A DNA stretch of 64,000 bases from an uncultured Pirellulaceae bacterium (GCA_938083195.1 CALKCK010000004.1:186001-250000), one strand, 5' to 3'; counted from the first letter of the stretch, positions 28,066-37,783 are shown. Numbers and translations: made by a program. The notes: generated by a model from the sequence alone, not told the origin.

Positions 28066-28971
28066 TTACGGCTGTTTTTGTTTCGCAAATTTCGATTGAG
28101 CCCGCGAGGCCAGAATAGTCTGTTTTAACAAAGACTGTAAAGAAGGGTCCTTGGTGAGCCGGAGTGCCTTGCCGTAGCTTACTCTTGCTTCGGCATGACG
28201 ATTTTCTTTTTCCAGATTCTTAGCTTCCAAGATCAGTGCGTTGATTTCTCGATTACGTTCTTGCTTTAGTTTTTCGCGTTGGACTTTAATCTCAGAAACG
28301 CTCAGGTCTCCTGTCATCGCAGAACTGTTCTCATCGCTATAAGAAACAGGGCCAGAGGGAACACGTGTCGCCTCTCGTCTTGCCGGACGGAGATCGAGTT
28401 GGCCGCTGTTCAACGCGCGAGTCACACCGTTATCGAGTCCACCCGATGAAAAGTTGCTGTTGGGGTAGCCTCCAACAATAGGAACCATGCCTGTGACAAA
28501 AGGTCTCGTTTGGCCATTGAACAGCGTTCCCCCAAATCCATTTTGGACCGTTAGACTGGGGGCGACGGACGATAGCGTGCGGGTGCTTCCTTTCGCCATA
28601 TTAATTCCAAAGGAAAAACCACCATTGGGGCCTCGCCTTCCAAAGTCTAAACGGGCGCCAGAATTGGGTGAGTATCCACCAAAAATTGGGAACGCTTGGT
28701 TGCCTCCGTATTGGAAGCCAATCCAGGGTTTAAGGTTTCCCTGCGGACCGAGGCCTTGGACTCGAGAACCGGGACCATTCCCACCAGGGAATCCAAATCC
28801 AAAGTTGATCCCAGAGTGAGAATAACTGCGATCATTAAGTCTGGTAACTGGGTTGGTGACGTTAATGTTCTGTGCGCTAGATTGCTCAACTGCTATCGTC
28901 GACAGTGCGAGCACGAATCCGACTAGAAGTGGGGCGAGTCGGCCGATGTCAAATCGTAATGTCGGAAACAT
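28066..28971 (-). CDS. Exported Gly/Asn-rich hypothetical protein
   Basis: 301 residues. A signal peptide (to about residue 33, SSAQ) is followed by a low-complexity Gly/Phe/Asn/Pro-rich part (35-190, with GFGFPGGNGPGSR) and a helical tail (about 225-300) resembling a single TPR-like pair (EARVSYGKALRLTKDPSL). Proteins of this form are common in Pirellulaceae, with no known role. It lies upstream of the FIST gene with a 125-bp gap. Confidence 0.65.
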   Translation of the reverse strand: MFPTLRFDIGRLAPLLVGFVLALSTIAVEQSSAQNINVTNPVTRLNDRSYSHSGINFGFGFPGGNGPGSRVQGLGPQGNLKPWIGFQYGGNQAFPIFGGYSPNSGARLDFGRRGPNGGFSFGINMAKGSTRTLSSVAPSLTVQNGFGGTLFNGQTRPFVTGMVPIVGGYPNSNFSSGGLDNGVTRALNSGQLDLRPARREATRVPSGPVSYSDENSSAMTGDLSVSEIKVQREKLKQERNREINALILEAKNLEKENRHAEARVSYGKALRLTKDPSLQSLLKQTILASRAQSKFAKQKQP

Positions 28972-29216
28972 GCTTTGGCTTACTCCGATAAAACTACGGT
29001 TTTCTAAGTAAATCGCGAACTAACGTAGTTTAGAGCAATCCTATGCAGCGGGCAAACAATGGGAATAGCGATTCGACACATTTTACCGACGTGAAACGCA
29101 TCGAATGCTCTTGAGATTGGTGTTCAGAATTTGGTACATCTGGGGCGTATTCTCCAGTTGTTAATCGGGCTACGCCCAGAATTCAAGCGAAAAGTCGTTT
29201 TGACGAAGGAAGTGAA

Positions 29217-29579
29217 ATGGATCTAGCGCAACTATCAGAGTACGCGAATTTGGCTTTGACTTGGATTGGGTTCGGCACGGTTGTTGGGTTGATTGCGAAA
29301 GCAGTGATGCCCGGTCGCGACCCTGGTGGCGCAATCGCAACGGTGTTGATGGGGATTGGCGGAACACTGATTGGCTGTGCCATTTTGCAGTATTTTTCCA
29401 CGTCGGTTGAGCTAGTTAAGCCCATTAGCGTCGAAGGCTTTACCGTTGGCATTGGAGGCGCGTTTGTTCTACTTGTGTTCTACAAGGTCCTTGGCGGTCA
29501 TTGGTTCGTAGAGGGCGAGCAAATAACTCGCCGAGCGCGGCGTCGAAGGCAACGATATCGACGCGTCTATGATGATTAG
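29217..29579 (+). CDS. GlsB/YeaQ/YmgE family membrane protein
   Basis: 120 residues with three membrane helices. The pattern GLIAKAVMPGRDPGG, then TVLMGIGGTLIGCAI and GGAFVLLVFYKVLGG, is that of the small YeaQ/'transglycosylase-associated' family, often stress-induced. AAGGAAG precedes the ATG by 4 bp. The basic tail (RRARRRRQRYRR) is longer than usual. Its molecular role is not known. Confidence 0.85.
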   Translation: MDLAQLSEYANLALTWIGFGTVVGLIAKAVMPGRDPGGAIATVLMGIGGTLIGCAILQYFSTSVELVKPISVEGFTVGIGGAFVLLVFYKVLGGHWFVEGEQITRRARRRRQRYRRVYDD

Positions 29580-29649
29580 TGGTTGAGCAAATGAAGACTC
29601 CGGTGATCTCGGTGTGAATGATCATGGATTGAGCTACATGCATTTTACG

Positions 29650-30714
29650 TTAGACACCCTGTTGGCGGCGTCGGCGGATCCTCTCGCTCACCCGATCAAG
29701 AATCAATTTTTCCTCAGCGTGGAGACTGGAGATGCCTCCATTGTGGAGTTTTTCCAAAATTTGATCTGCCCTCTCGTCTTCCTCTTTCTCTTTTTTAAAT
29801 TCATCTTCTCGACGAGCTTCTTGCTTTTCTGATAACCACTGCGAGTAGGCTGAATCGTCTTCGTATGCCGGGAAATCGAAAAAAGACTCGATAGAATCAG
29901 GGTCTTCTTGCCCTTTTGAATTTTGTGGCAATGAAGTTTCGGCAGTTTTGCGAAGTGCTATTTGCATCGCGGTATTGGAAGAAAATAGAAGAGTGATTCC
30001 TGTTAATAAAAATAGCAGCCATGTCGGTTGAATCGGACCTGTTTGGATGTCTCGAAAGAACCAGGCGAATCCAATGAAGGCGAAGGCGACTGCATTCCCA
30101 ATGAGTCGTATTGCTGACTCCATTCTAAATTTGGAAGCGACGGGGTTGAGTGATGAAATCCAGGAACGAACAATTGCGACGCCATCAAATGGGTGGCAGG
30201 GTAAAAGATTGAAAAAAGCAAGTTGGAAGTTGACCCATATTACAATTTCCGTCAGAGAGATTTGCCACTCAGAAAGGGTGAATCGATGCGGAGCAAGTGG
30301 GTTGATCAAGTTCCATATACTCGACTGATCTGACTGAACTAAGAGGGTAGTGCCGAACAGGAAGATTACAAAATTTGCGAACGGCCCCGCGAGAGAGACG
30401 ATCGCTTTCGCATGCGATTGCATTGGCACGGAGCTTTCGTCATTTCCACCCCAAGGAAACAAGGTAATAGAATCAATGCGGCCCCCAAGATTGGTCGAGG
30501 CAAAAATGTGTGCGGTTTCGTGAAGCAACAGGCTGGTCAGAAGGACCAAGGTTGTGACGATTGCGGTTCCAGCAAAAAAACTAGTGGCACCGGGGTGGTA
30601 GTTCCATTCAGTACCGAAAAGAGCGACTACAAACAGGATCAACAGCATGTGAATCCGAACCGGTACACCAAGCCATCGGCCGGCCCCCATGCTCCAGGTG
30701 TGTAGATTCGACAT
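29650..30714 (-). CDS. Site-2 protease family (M50) membrane metallopeptidase
   Basis: 354 residues with about six membrane helices. The zinc-binding HETAH is at residues 65-69 in LLLHETAHIFA. The second motif is LLPCHPFDGVAIVRSW (NxxPxxPxDG-like, with Asp as third zinc ligand). The C-terminal 80 residues are charged and helical (ARREDEFKKEKEEDERAD). Members cut transmembrane substrates such as anti-sigma factors. No CBS or PDZ domain is seen, and no anti-sigma gene is adjacent. Confidence 0.9.
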   Translation of the reverse strand: MSNLHTWSMGAGRWLGVPVRIHMLLILFVVALFGTEWNYHPGATSFFAGTAIVTTLVLLTSLLLHETAHIFASTNLGGRIDSITLFPWGGNDESSVPMQSHAKAIVSLAGPFANFVIFLFGTTLLVQSDQSSIWNLINPLAPHRFTLSEWQISLTEIVIWVNFQLAFFNLLPCHPFDGVAIVRSWISSLNPVASKFRMESAIRLIGNAVAFAFIGFAWFFRDIQTGPIQPTWLLFLLTGITLLFSSNTAMQIALRKTAETSLPQNSKGQEDPDSIESFFDFPAYEDDSAYSQWLSEKQEARREDEFKKEKEEDERADQILEKLHNGGISSLHAEEKLILDRVSERIRRRRQQGV

Positions 30715-30935
30715 CCTTCACTCCACCAAACTTATGATTGGCAACGAGCCGACGTATGTTTTGGCTCGTATCCTCATCTCGCTTCAAATAACCTTGAACC
30801 CCAATTTTATCTTGAACGATGACCGCAATCAATCATCTGAAGCTAATAAATAGTGGGTAAAAAATTACTTTTCAAAACCGTTGGGGTAGTGAGCAGCGGG
30901 TTAGGGCGATGCGTTGCTATCCAAGCAAGGGGTGG

Positions 30936-31997
30936 CTAGAGTTGCGGCCGTTTATAGAGCTCATTTTCAATGTTCTCCAGTGAATTGTTGGAATGGAAGC
31001 TGCGATCGTAGTGCCACTCGCGGGAGTCAGGGACGTGCCGGGGGTCCAGCGGCCAGTTTTGAAACGGCTGACGGCCGAGCGCCAGAGCGAGTTTGTCTGA
31101 ATTCATGGTCACGTTGCCAGCTCGCGGGGGGATCGGGCCCGCATCAATGCGGGGGCAGCCGAACAAGTGGTCGGGATCGTAGCCACCGATTCGGTTGACA
31201 ATTTGGGCGATTTGATAGAGGGAAAGCTGGGTAGGGCCGCCTGCGTGAAACAGACCGTCAAGCTGAAGCGCGAGGACTTCTTCGATGGTTTCGTTGAGAC
31301 AACCAACGTAAGTCGGAGTCCTAATCTCGTCGTAATAAAGAGTTGCGGGTTTATTTTTTGCGAATCGGGATTGGATCCAATCAATGGCTCCAGCATGTCC
31401 ATTGAAACTGATCCCCATCGGAAGTGAAATCCGCATGACACACGCTTGAGGTCTTCGAGATTCGATCAGTCGTTCTGCATCCACCATCGTGCGACCGTAG
31501 ACGGTCACGGGATCGGGCGGGTCTGATTCCACGTGGTTTCCATTACCTGTTCCAGAAAAAACAAGATCGATGGACAAATGGAGTAGCTGAATGTCGGTTC
31601 CTTCAATCGCTTTCAGGAGGCTGCGAATTCCATCCACGTTAACCCGTTCGGCCATCTGTGGGTCAAGTTCACAGGCTTTTAGTGCACAGCTTCCACCGCA
31701 ATTGAGGATTGTGCGTATTTTGTACTTGTCGATAACGTTTTGGAATGCTTCTTCGTCTTCGACGTTACAGGCAATAATTTGTTCGCCACTCAATGGCCAA
31801 TTGTTCGGCGTTCGCAAGCCAATGACTTGGTTCCCAAATTTCTTTCGGAAATAGTGGAAAGCGTTGAACCCGGAAACGCCAGCGATGCCGGTAATTAATA
31901 GTGGGAGTTGATCCTTGCTCAACGGTTGGTGAGGCTCCGTGGGATGTCCACCGCTGTTGTTGTAGGCAATTGGATAAGTTGGATCCGATATAGTCAC
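30936..31997 (-). CDS. Sugar-nucleotide reductase, RfbD-like SDR
   Basis: 353 residues from a GTG start. The Rossmann motif appears as LLITGIAGVSGFNAFHYFR (about 33-51). The second conserved block is LLHLSIDLVFSGTG, and the Tyr-x3-Lys position reads YGRTMVDAERL, with Met in place of the usual Lys+1 pattern: Y-G-R-T-M. The fold is that of extended SDRs such as dTDP-4-dehydrorhamnose reductase. Because Lys of YxxxK is not obvious, catalysis is uncertain. The role is probably sugar metabolism for the envelope. Confidence 0.75.
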   Translation of the reverse strand: MTISDPTYPIAYNNSGGHPTEPHQPLSKDQLPLLITGIAGVSGFNAFHYFRKKFGNQVIGLRTPNNWPLSGEQIIACNVEDEEAFQNVIDKYKIRTILNCGGSCALKACELDPQMAERVNVDGIRSLLKAIEGTDIQLLHLSIDLVFSGTGNGNHVESDPPDPVTVYGRTMVDAERLIESRRPQACVMRISLPMGISFNGHAGAIDWIQSRFAKNKPATLYYDEIRTPTYVGCLNETIEEVLALQLDGLFHAGGPTQLSLYQIAQIVNRIGGYDPDHLFGCPRIDAGPIPPRAGNVTMNSDKLALALGRQPFQNWPLDPRHVPDSREWHYDRSFHSNNSLENIENELYKRPQL

Positions 31998-32219
31998 GGC
32001 GATAGCTGGGTGGAGTTTTCTGGGCGAACTAAAATAATAAAGCGTTGTGACGCGTGCTGTTGAATCAGAAGTAAATTGCGATCAAACCAGTGAGTCTGTT
32101 TTAGCTTGGGGGGGAATAACGTTATCATGGCAGAGCGGGAACTTGAAAACTGCCGGTGAACTCGCGCCAAACGCTATTTTTTCGGGAAACAGATTCTAAA
32201 ATCTAACGATTGTTTACCT

Positions 32220-32969
32220 ATGCTACCATTTCAAATCAAAATTTGCGGCGTCACCAATGTGGACGATACGTATTGGGCTTGTAAATGCGGAGCGGATGCG
32301 GTCGGGCTCAATTTTTATCCCAAAAGCAAGCGGTTTATCGATTCTGATCGGGCCTCTGTGATTGTGGCAGCGATTGATTGCCACAATCAAGAGCAAGATG
32401 GCGATACGGGCGGTGAGACCGCAGGCGTCAAGAAGGTTGGGGTCTTTGTCGAGATGCCTGTGGCAGAACTCTTGGAGACGGCGCATCGCCACGGCTTGGA
32501 CGGAATTCAGCTTCACGGGGATGAGGAGCCGGCGGTCGCAAAGGAAATTCGTTCAGAACTTTCTAAAAACGGTCAGCATTGTTTTCTAATTCGAGCAATT
32601 CGAAGCGTACCGAAAGAACTAACCTCCGCTTCAGAATCAAAGGAGCAAACCGCAAAGCTGTCTATAGAAATTGCCAGTTGGGTAAAAGCTGGCGTCGACG
32701 TTATTTTGTTAGATGCGGCGATGCCGGGCGAATACGGGGGAACCGGTAAGGTGGTCGATATTGCCAATATCGCAGACCTTAAGTCTGAGGTTCCGCTGGT
32801 CTTGGCCGGTGGGCTTACTCCTGCCAATGTCGAGGCGGCGATTAAAGAATCCGGTTTGGCAGCGGTGGATGTTGCAAGTGGGGTAGAGTCAGCGCCCGGT
32901 TTAAAAGATCGAAGAAAAGTAAAGGAATTCGTCCACCTAGCCATGAAATCATTCCAAGGGATGAACTAG
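32220..32969 (+). CDS. trpF: Phosphoribosylanthranilate isomerase
   Basis: 249 residues. The enzyme catalyses the Amadori rearrangement of phosphoribosylanthranilate in tryptophan synthesis. FQIKICGVTNVDDTYWACKC carries the catalytic Cys7-type position (KICG), and LDGIQLHGDE, ILLDAAMPGEYGGTGK and PLVLAGGLTPANVEAAI follow, the last two forming the phosphate-binding part. It is about 40 residues longer than usual because of insertions near residues 52-65 and 138-155. No other trp gene is close, so the pathway genes are dispersed. Confidence 0.95.
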   Translation: MLPFQIKICGVTNVDDTYWACKCGADAVGLNFYPKSKRFIDSDRASVIVAAIDCHNQEQDGDTGGETAGVKKVGVFVEMPVAELLETAHRHGLDGIQLHGDEEPAVAKEIRSELSKNGQHCFLIRAIRSVPKELTSASESKEQTAKLSIEIASWVKAGVDVILLDAAMPGEYGGTGKVVDIANIADLKSEVPLVLAGGLTPANVEAAIKESGLAAVDVASGVESAPGLKDRRKVKEFVHLAMKSFQGMN

Positions 32970-33092
32970 ATCGTTTCCGAGGGGTGAAAAACTGAAAAAT
33001 ACAGCTATTTTTCGGAAAACGCGCCTCTCGTTTAAATTCACGCGTTGCCGTGGAACCGTTGTCCGATATGATGGTCTGCGGTTAAAACGAGT

Positions 33093-33165
33093 CGGGCGAG
33101 GACGCCCGGTCAACTTTGTCAGGAAACTTTTTACTTCCACCTGACTTCTTTTGAGTCGCTTCGAC
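33093..33165 (+). promoter_or_regulatory. Structured 5' leader of ahcY
   Basis: Three hairpins in a row precede ahcY: CGGGCG(33093-33098)/CGCCCG(33103-33108) with loop AGGA, GTCAGG(33118-33123)/CCTGAC(33140-33145), and GTCG/CGAC (33155-33165). They end 40 bp before the start codon. I could not match them to the known SAH or SAM riboswitch consensus. The location in front of the SAH-hydrolase gene makes a regulatory leader plausible. Confidence 0.4.
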
Positions 33166-33204
33166 ATTCGGAGTGACATGACCCTTAGAATTTGAGAAGC
33201 ACAA

Positions 33205-34710
33205 ATGAGCACTACCGTGTCCGAACAGTATGTTTTTACGCCCGACCAAAAGAACGGCATTGACTACAAGGTCGCCGACCTATCTCTGGCAGAGTGGGGC
33301 CGGAAGGAAATTGACCTCGCCGAACAAGAGATGCCAGGATTGATGGCATTGCGAGAGGAATTCAGAGGCCAAAAACCTTTAGCTGGCCAGCGAATCATGG
33401 GTTCGTTGCACATGACGGTTCAGACCGCGGTGTTGGCTGAAACCTTAGTCGAATTGGGTGCAGACGTCCGCTGGGTTTCCTGCAACATTTTCTCGACACA
33501 AGATCATGCCGCCTCCGCCACTGTGGTCGGCAAAAACGGAACGGTTGAAGAACCTGCTGGAATTCCCGTGTTTGCTTGGAAAAACGAGAGTTTGGAAGAA
33601 TACTGGGCCTGTACAGAGAAGGCTCTTGATTTCGGTAACGGACTCGGCCCAACGCAGATCGTTGACGACGGTGGTGACGCGACGATGTTGATCCACAAAG
33701 GTGTGGAGTTCGAAAAAGCCGGATCCGTTCCAGGACCGGAAACAACCAACAATACTGAGTTCAAAGAGGTTTTGAAGACGCTTGCTTGGTGTCTCGAGCA
33801 AAACGCTCAACGCTGGACCAAAGTAGCAGCGGGATGCCACGGCGTTTCTGAAGAAACAACGACGGGAGTTCACCGTCTTGTAGAAATGGCCAAAGAAGGT
33901 TCACTCCTCTTCCCCGCCATCAACGTGAACGATTCATGTACGAAGAGTAAGTTTGATAATCTTTACGGTTGTCGACACTCGCTGATCGACGGCCTTAACC
34001 GGGCAACTGATGTCATGATGTCCGGAAAAGTGGCGGTTGTGTGCGGCTACGGTGATGTAGGAAAAGGTTGCGTGCAATCATTGGCAGGCCAAGGCTGTCG
34101 CGTAATTGTTACTGAGATCGACCCGATCTGTGCATTGCAAGCGGCGATGGAGGGTTACCAAGTTGCGACCATCGAGGACACTCTCGATTTTGCTGATATC
34201 TACATCACGACGACTGGAAACTTCAACATCATCACTGCTGATCATATGGCGAAGATGAAGGACAAGGCAATTGTCGGGAATATCGGACACTTCGATAACG
34301 AAATCGAAATGACTGAGTTGGAATCAATGACAACGAAAACCAACATTAAACCACAGTACGACATGTACACTTTTGAAGACGGGCACAGCGTGCTTGTCTT
34401 GGCGGAAGGCCGATTGTTGAATTTGGGCTGTGCTACTGGCCATCCAAGTTTCGTCATGTCCGCGTCGTTTACTAATCAGACAATCGCTCAGATCGATCTC
34501 GCCCTCAACTCAGAGTCGAAACCGACATTGTCAGGCGAGACCTACGACGGTGGTAACGTCTACATTCTTCCGAAAATTCTCGACGAGAAAGTAGCTCGAC
34601 TGCACCTTGATCAACTTGGCGTCAAGCTAACAACGTTGAGCAAAGAGCAGGCCGATTACATTAACGTTCCCGTTGATGGACCGTTCAAGCCAGAGCATTA
34701 TCGCTATTAA
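33205..34710 (+). CDS. ahcY: Adenosylhomocysteinase (S-adenosyl-L-homocysteine hydrolase)
   Basis: 501 residues. It reversibly splits SAH to adenosine and homocysteine, removing the inhibitor of methyltransferases. The start region has [19 protein letters not shown]. The active-site parts are [11 protein letters not shown] and [24 protein letters not shown], followed by the NAD-binding [16 protein letters not shown]. The C-terminus is the conserved PFKPEHYRY. It begins 235 bp after trpF with its own leader and ends in a terminator, so it is probably transcribed alone. Confidence 0.97.
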   Translation: MSTTVSEQYVFTPDQKNGIDYKVADLSLAEWGRKEIDLAEQEMPGLMALREEFRGQKPLAGQRIMGSLHMTVQTAVLAETLVELGADVRWVSCNIFSTQDHAASATVVGKNGTVEEPAGIPVFAWKNESLEEYWACTEKALDFGNGLGPTQIVDDGGDATMLIHKGVEFEKAGSVPGPETTNNTEFKEVLKTLAWCLEQNAQRWTKVAAGCHGVSEETTTGVHRLVEMAKEGSLLFPAINVNDSCTKSKFDNLYGCRHSLIDGLNRATDVMMSGKVAVVCGYGDVGKGCVQSLAGQGCRVIVTEIDPICALQAAMEGYQVATIEDTLDFADIYITTTGNFNIITADHMAKMKDKAIVGNIGHFDNEIEMTELESMTTKTNIKPQYDMYTFEDGHSVLVLAEGRLLNLGCATGHPSFVMSASFTNQTIAQIDLALNSESKPTLSGETYDGGNVYILPKILDEKVARLHLDQLGVKLTTLSKEQADYINVPVDGPFKPEHYRY

Positions 34711-34748
34711 TTCTCCCACTTGGGAATAAGCAAATTTTGTGAAAATCA

Positions 34749-34777
34749 CGCCGCTGAGAATTCAGCGGCGTTTTTTT
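34749..34777 (+). terminator. Rho-independent terminator of ahcY
   Basis: The perfect 9-bp stem CGCCGCTGA/TCAGCGGCG with a GAAT loop is followed by T7. It lies 38 bp after the ahcY stop. Confidence 0.93.
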
Positions 34778-34964
34778 ATGCGCTTATTTTGGCCCCATAA
34801 GGATGGGTCGGTTTTATAACGACAAAGTTTGTGGGAAAAACCGGAGTGAGGACGGGTTTTCGAGGTAGAATTGAGCCGGAATTAGTCGTTTTCAAATGCT
34901 TGTAAGGCAATGGAAATTCGCTCACTTTCTTGCAATGTTACTTGAATTAGAAACCAGAAAACTC

Positions 34965-35630
34965 ATGCAGACTCTCTTTTTGAATTATCGGTTGCTAGTT
35001 TTTTCTCTCGCTTGTCCTCTCGTATTTTTCGCTTCCGCGATGAGGAATTCTCACGGTGCCGAAGAGGTTTCCTCATGGGAATTGAGACAGACTGCAAAGC
35101 AAATGGAGCGATCTGCAGAGTTATTGAAAGATGAGATAAAAGCTAATTTTAAAGGGACTAGAAGATACGGAAAGTTGCTTTCAGTTGTGGCAAAAATTAA
35201 GTCTCGATCTGCTGCGTGGATTCGCAAAGTCGATCGTGATTCTGGTTATCGAATTAAGCAACGGGATATCGAAAAAATTAAAAATCTCGCCTATGAGTTA
35301 GGAACAGAATACGATTCTGCGATTGAACACTCACAATTAGGTAAGGGACGCCCCATTGCGGGTTCGACGGTTCTGGCCGCGGATCAAATCTCAATTTTGA
35401 TTTCCTTGACCGAAGGACTGCAACTCGTTTCTTACGTGCCCGAAGGCATCGAAACAAAGTTCGGTCCAGGGCACGCAGTCGTTCCAGAATTAATTCTTTT
35501 GCCTCCCTTCGATCCAGCGGTGGATGTAGCTCCGGGGCGTCCAGATTTTGACTTGGATGGAACTCTTCGCACGGAATCTGATCCGGCGATTATTCTTGCC
35601 CCTGCCATGAAAAGTGTGTGGGGAAAATAA
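34965..35630 (+). CDS. Hypothetical exported helical protein
   Basis: The ATG at 34965 gives 221 residues starting with a good signal peptide (MQTLFLNYRLLVFSLACPLV). An upstream in-frame ATG at 34896 would add 23 residues. The mature part is helical (ELRQTAKQMERSAELLKDEI) and then Pro-rich (PELILLPPFDPAVDVAPGRP). I do not recognise it. The palindrome ACCAAGG/CCTTGGT (35634-35653), right after the stop, may end the transcript, though it lacks a T-run. Confidence 0.6.
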   Translation: MQTLFLNYRLLVFSLACPLVFFASAMRNSHGAEEVSSWELRQTAKQMERSAELLKDEIKANFKGTRRYGKLLSVVAKIKSRSAAWIRKVDRDSGYRIKQRDIEKIKNLAYELGTEYDSAIEHSQLGKGRPIAGSTVLAADQISILISLTEGLQLVSYVPEGIETKFGPGHAVVPELILLPPFDPAVDVAPGRPDFDLDGTLRTESDPAIILAPAMKSVWGK

Positions 35631-35633
35631 GTC

Positions 35634-35653
35634 ACCAAGGGTTACCCCTTGGT
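35634..35653 (+). terminator. Possible weak terminator hairpin
   Basis: The 7-bp stem ACCAAGG/CCTTGGT encloses a 6-base loop. It begins 4 bp after the stop of the preceding gene. No T-run follows, so termination activity is doubtful. Confidence 0.4.
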
Positions 35654-35854
35654 CTCAGCTCTATTTTACCTAACTATTTCAATCGTGATTTCCTGCGAAA
35701 TAGGAATTTTCTGAATGATTCGGTTCTTTTACTGGGTGCGAACTGCTAGCACTCCCCTTGAGTCTGACGGGGCACTCGGTCATAACGCTAGGTCAGAGGC
35801 GAAGCCATCAACGGTCCGTCGCTCGGTCGGTAGAAGTTAACAACAGGATACAAG

Positions 35855-37198
35855 ATGGCTGATATTCAGGCGTTTCGCGGTTTGAGATTTGACCTAAGCA
35901 AAGTTGGGTCGTTGTCGGAAGTCGTAGCGCCGCCTTACGATGTCATCAGTGCGGAGACTGGTGCGGAGCTGTACGAAAAGAATGACTTTAATGTCGTGCG
36001 TCTGATCCTGAACCAGGGAGACAAGCTGCTTCCTGAGCAAACTGTGTACGAGCGAGCAGCTGAGCATTTAAAGAATTGGAAGAACGACGGAATTCTCAGG
36101 GTAGACGGTGTTGGAGCGATTTACGTCTATCACCAAACTTTTGATGTGGATGGGGTTGAGTACACTCGAAGAGGCTTTATTGCTCGGGTTCGGATCGAAC
36201 CCTTTGGGCAAGGTAATATCTATCCACACGAGAAAACTCACTCCAAAGTCAAAGAGGATCGTTTTCGATTGATGGAAGCCTGTAATAGTAATTTGAGCCC
36301 TATCTTTGGAATATACTCAAATCAAGACAGTAGCCCACAGACTATGTTGGACTTGGCAATCCAAGACAGAACGCCACTTACGGCGATCGATGATGAGGGG
36401 GTTCGTCACGACTTGTGGATGGTTACCGACGCGAATGCGGTTGCCGCCGCCGCCCAGTTGATGGGGCCAACGGCGATCTATATTGCTGATGGGCATCATC
36501 GTTACGAGACAGCCACATCCATTCGAGATTTGAGGCGTCAGCGGGAAGAGTTAGAGCCCGACCACCCCGTCGATTACACGATGATTATGTGTGTCGGCAT
36601 GGACGATCCAGGGCTGGTTGTTTTGCCAACCCATCGGTTGTTTCGTGGGGTTGAACCAATGACCTCGGCGGAGTTGATGGACAAGCTCAATGGGTCGTTT
36701 GACTGTGAGGTTGTAGGCACCGGTGTAGACCTTGCAAATGATTGCTGGGAGGCAGTTCAGGTTGAAGGTGAGCAATCCACGATGGCGTTTTATTGCCGTA
36801 AGGATGATACGTGGGTGCTAGCACGCCTGAATCTCGAGGGAGTCGAAACTATGGAGGGGCTGGCTGAGGGGAGAAGTGAGTGTTGGCAGAGTCTTGGCGT
36901 TGCGATCTTGCATGAGTTAATCTTGATTCATCTGTTGGGGTATGGAGAGCTTCCCTCGCCAAGGTATGTTCATGGAATCGACGAAGTCGTCAGTCAGTTA
37001 CATTCCGGTGACGCGGATGAACGGGACGCAACAGGCCAGCAGGGAACGGGGGCCTTTTTCGAACTAGCCTGCCTCGTGATGCCAGCAACCGTTGCCGACA
37101 TCAAGTCGATCAGTGAGTCTGGAGAGCGGATGCCTGCAAAGAGCACCTATTTCTATCCCAAGCTATTGAGTGGCCTGGTTATTAATCCGCTCGATTAG
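35855..37198 (+). CDS. DUF1015 domain protein
   Basis: 447 residues. It begins IQAFRGLRFDLSKVGSLSEV and VAPPYDVIS, the usual DUF1015 opening. The conserved centre contains IYPHEKTHSKVKEDRFRLME and the IYIADGHHRYETA motif. The family (COG4198) is widespread and uncharacterised; a metal- or phosphate-dependent enzyme is often guessed. AGGA precedes the ATG by about 7 bp. Neighbours are ahcY upstream and parABS downstream. Confidence 0.92.
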   Translation: MADIQAFRGLRFDLSKVGSLSEVVAPPYDVISAETGAELYEKNDFNVVRLILNQGDKLLPEQTVYERAAEHLKNWKNDGILRVDGVGAIYVYHQTFDVDGVEYTRRGFIARVRIEPFGQGNIYPHEKTHSKVKEDRFRLMEACNSNLSPIFGIYSNQDSSPQTMLDLAIQDRTPLTAIDDEGVRHDLWMVTDANAVAAAAQLMGPTAIYIADGHHRYETATSIRDLRRQREELEPDHPVDYTMIMCVGMDDPGLVVLPTHRLFRGVEPMTSAELMDKLNGSFDCEVVGTGVDLANDCWEAVQVEGEQSTMAFYCRKDDTWVLARLNLEGVETMEGLAEGRSECWQSLGVAILHELILIHLLGYGELPSPRYVHGIDEVVSQLHSGDADERDATGQQGTGAFFELACLVMPATVADIKSISESGERMPAKSTYFYPKLLSGLVINPLD

Positions 37199-37216
37199 TA
37201 CCGGTAGCTGTGCCTG

Positions 37217-37240
37217 GTAGCACCGGATTTTAATCCGGCC
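37217..37240. repeat. REP-like palindrome with GTAG head
   Basis: GTAGCA is followed by the palindrome CCGGATT-TT-AATCCGG (37223-37238). A short GTAG/GGAG head followed by an imperfect palindrome is the general form of REP elements mobilised by RAYT transposases. No RAYT gene lies in this window. Compare 12105-12139. Confidence 0.45.
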
Positions 37241-37305
37241 TGCCCAAGAGCACGCAAATCTAGCTTGGCCTAGGCATTCTGTTAGTTGGGGTGGAATGGG
37301 TAGGG

Positions 37306-37319
37306 GTTTCACGTGAAAC
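37306..37319. promoter_or_regulatory. parS centromere site 1
   Basis: GTTTCACGTGAAAC, a perfect 14-bp palindrome, equals the core of the bacterial parS consensus TGTTTCACGTGAAACA. ParB nucleates here, and the site lies 478 bp before the parA start. Confidence 0.97.
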
Positions 37320-37367
37320 GGTTCGGGGTGTTTTGGCTATTCGGTAAAACGAACCGGTTTGGGGCAA

Positions 37368-37381
37368 GTTTCACGTGAAAC
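37368..37381. promoter_or_regulatory. parS centromere site 2
   Basis: A second perfect GTTTCACGTGAAAC, whose flanks (A.../...A) match the 16-bp consensus at the 3' side. The two sites are 62 bp apart (start to start), both upstream of parA, which suggests ParB can also repress its own operon. Confidence 0.97.
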
Positions 37382-37783
37382 AAAGAGTACTGGTTACAGA
37401 AAATAGCTAATTTTGCTCCCAGGATGTCAAACGGCTTCTCTTGGTTTGATGTAACTCGGTCTCGGATCAATAGAACTGGCCAATTTTGTTCCATTCCAGC
37501 ACTCTCATCATCTTCATTGGCTGAGGTCCGGTGGATGTTCGGCTAGTCCATTGTTGCTGATCGAGGTTGGCTGCTGGGGCTGCTGATCCGGGTGGCCGGT
37601 ATGGCCATTTTAGTGTCATAGATTCGAATCCGTTTGAGAGTGCAAGCGTTTGAAACGAGCCGACTGATTGCGGTGGATGAATGCAGGGTGGTGGGCCAAT
37701 ATTTGATTGGCATTTCACCGTATCGCCGATGGTGGTATTTTTTCACCTCTGGCGAAATAATCCGCAAATCCATAGGTCGTGCA

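Larger units (their letters stand above)
37199..37783. other. Intergenic region with parS sites upstream of parA
   Basis: 585 bp holding a REP-like palindrome (37217-37240), two parS sites and the promoter of parAB. The upstream parA reading frame is open from 37634, but its extension (37634-37783) has no ParA similarity, so it is left as leader. Short minus-strand ORFs at 37309-37773 are not coding. Confidence 0.6.

Noticed and set aside
33093..33165. Named SAH riboswitch in the ahcY leader
   Set aside because: Hairpins are present, but the conserved SAH-riboswitch core sequence was not recognised.
37634..37783. N-terminal extension of parA by 50 codons
   Set aside because: The extension has no ParA similarity; GTG at 37784 gives the standard Soj start.
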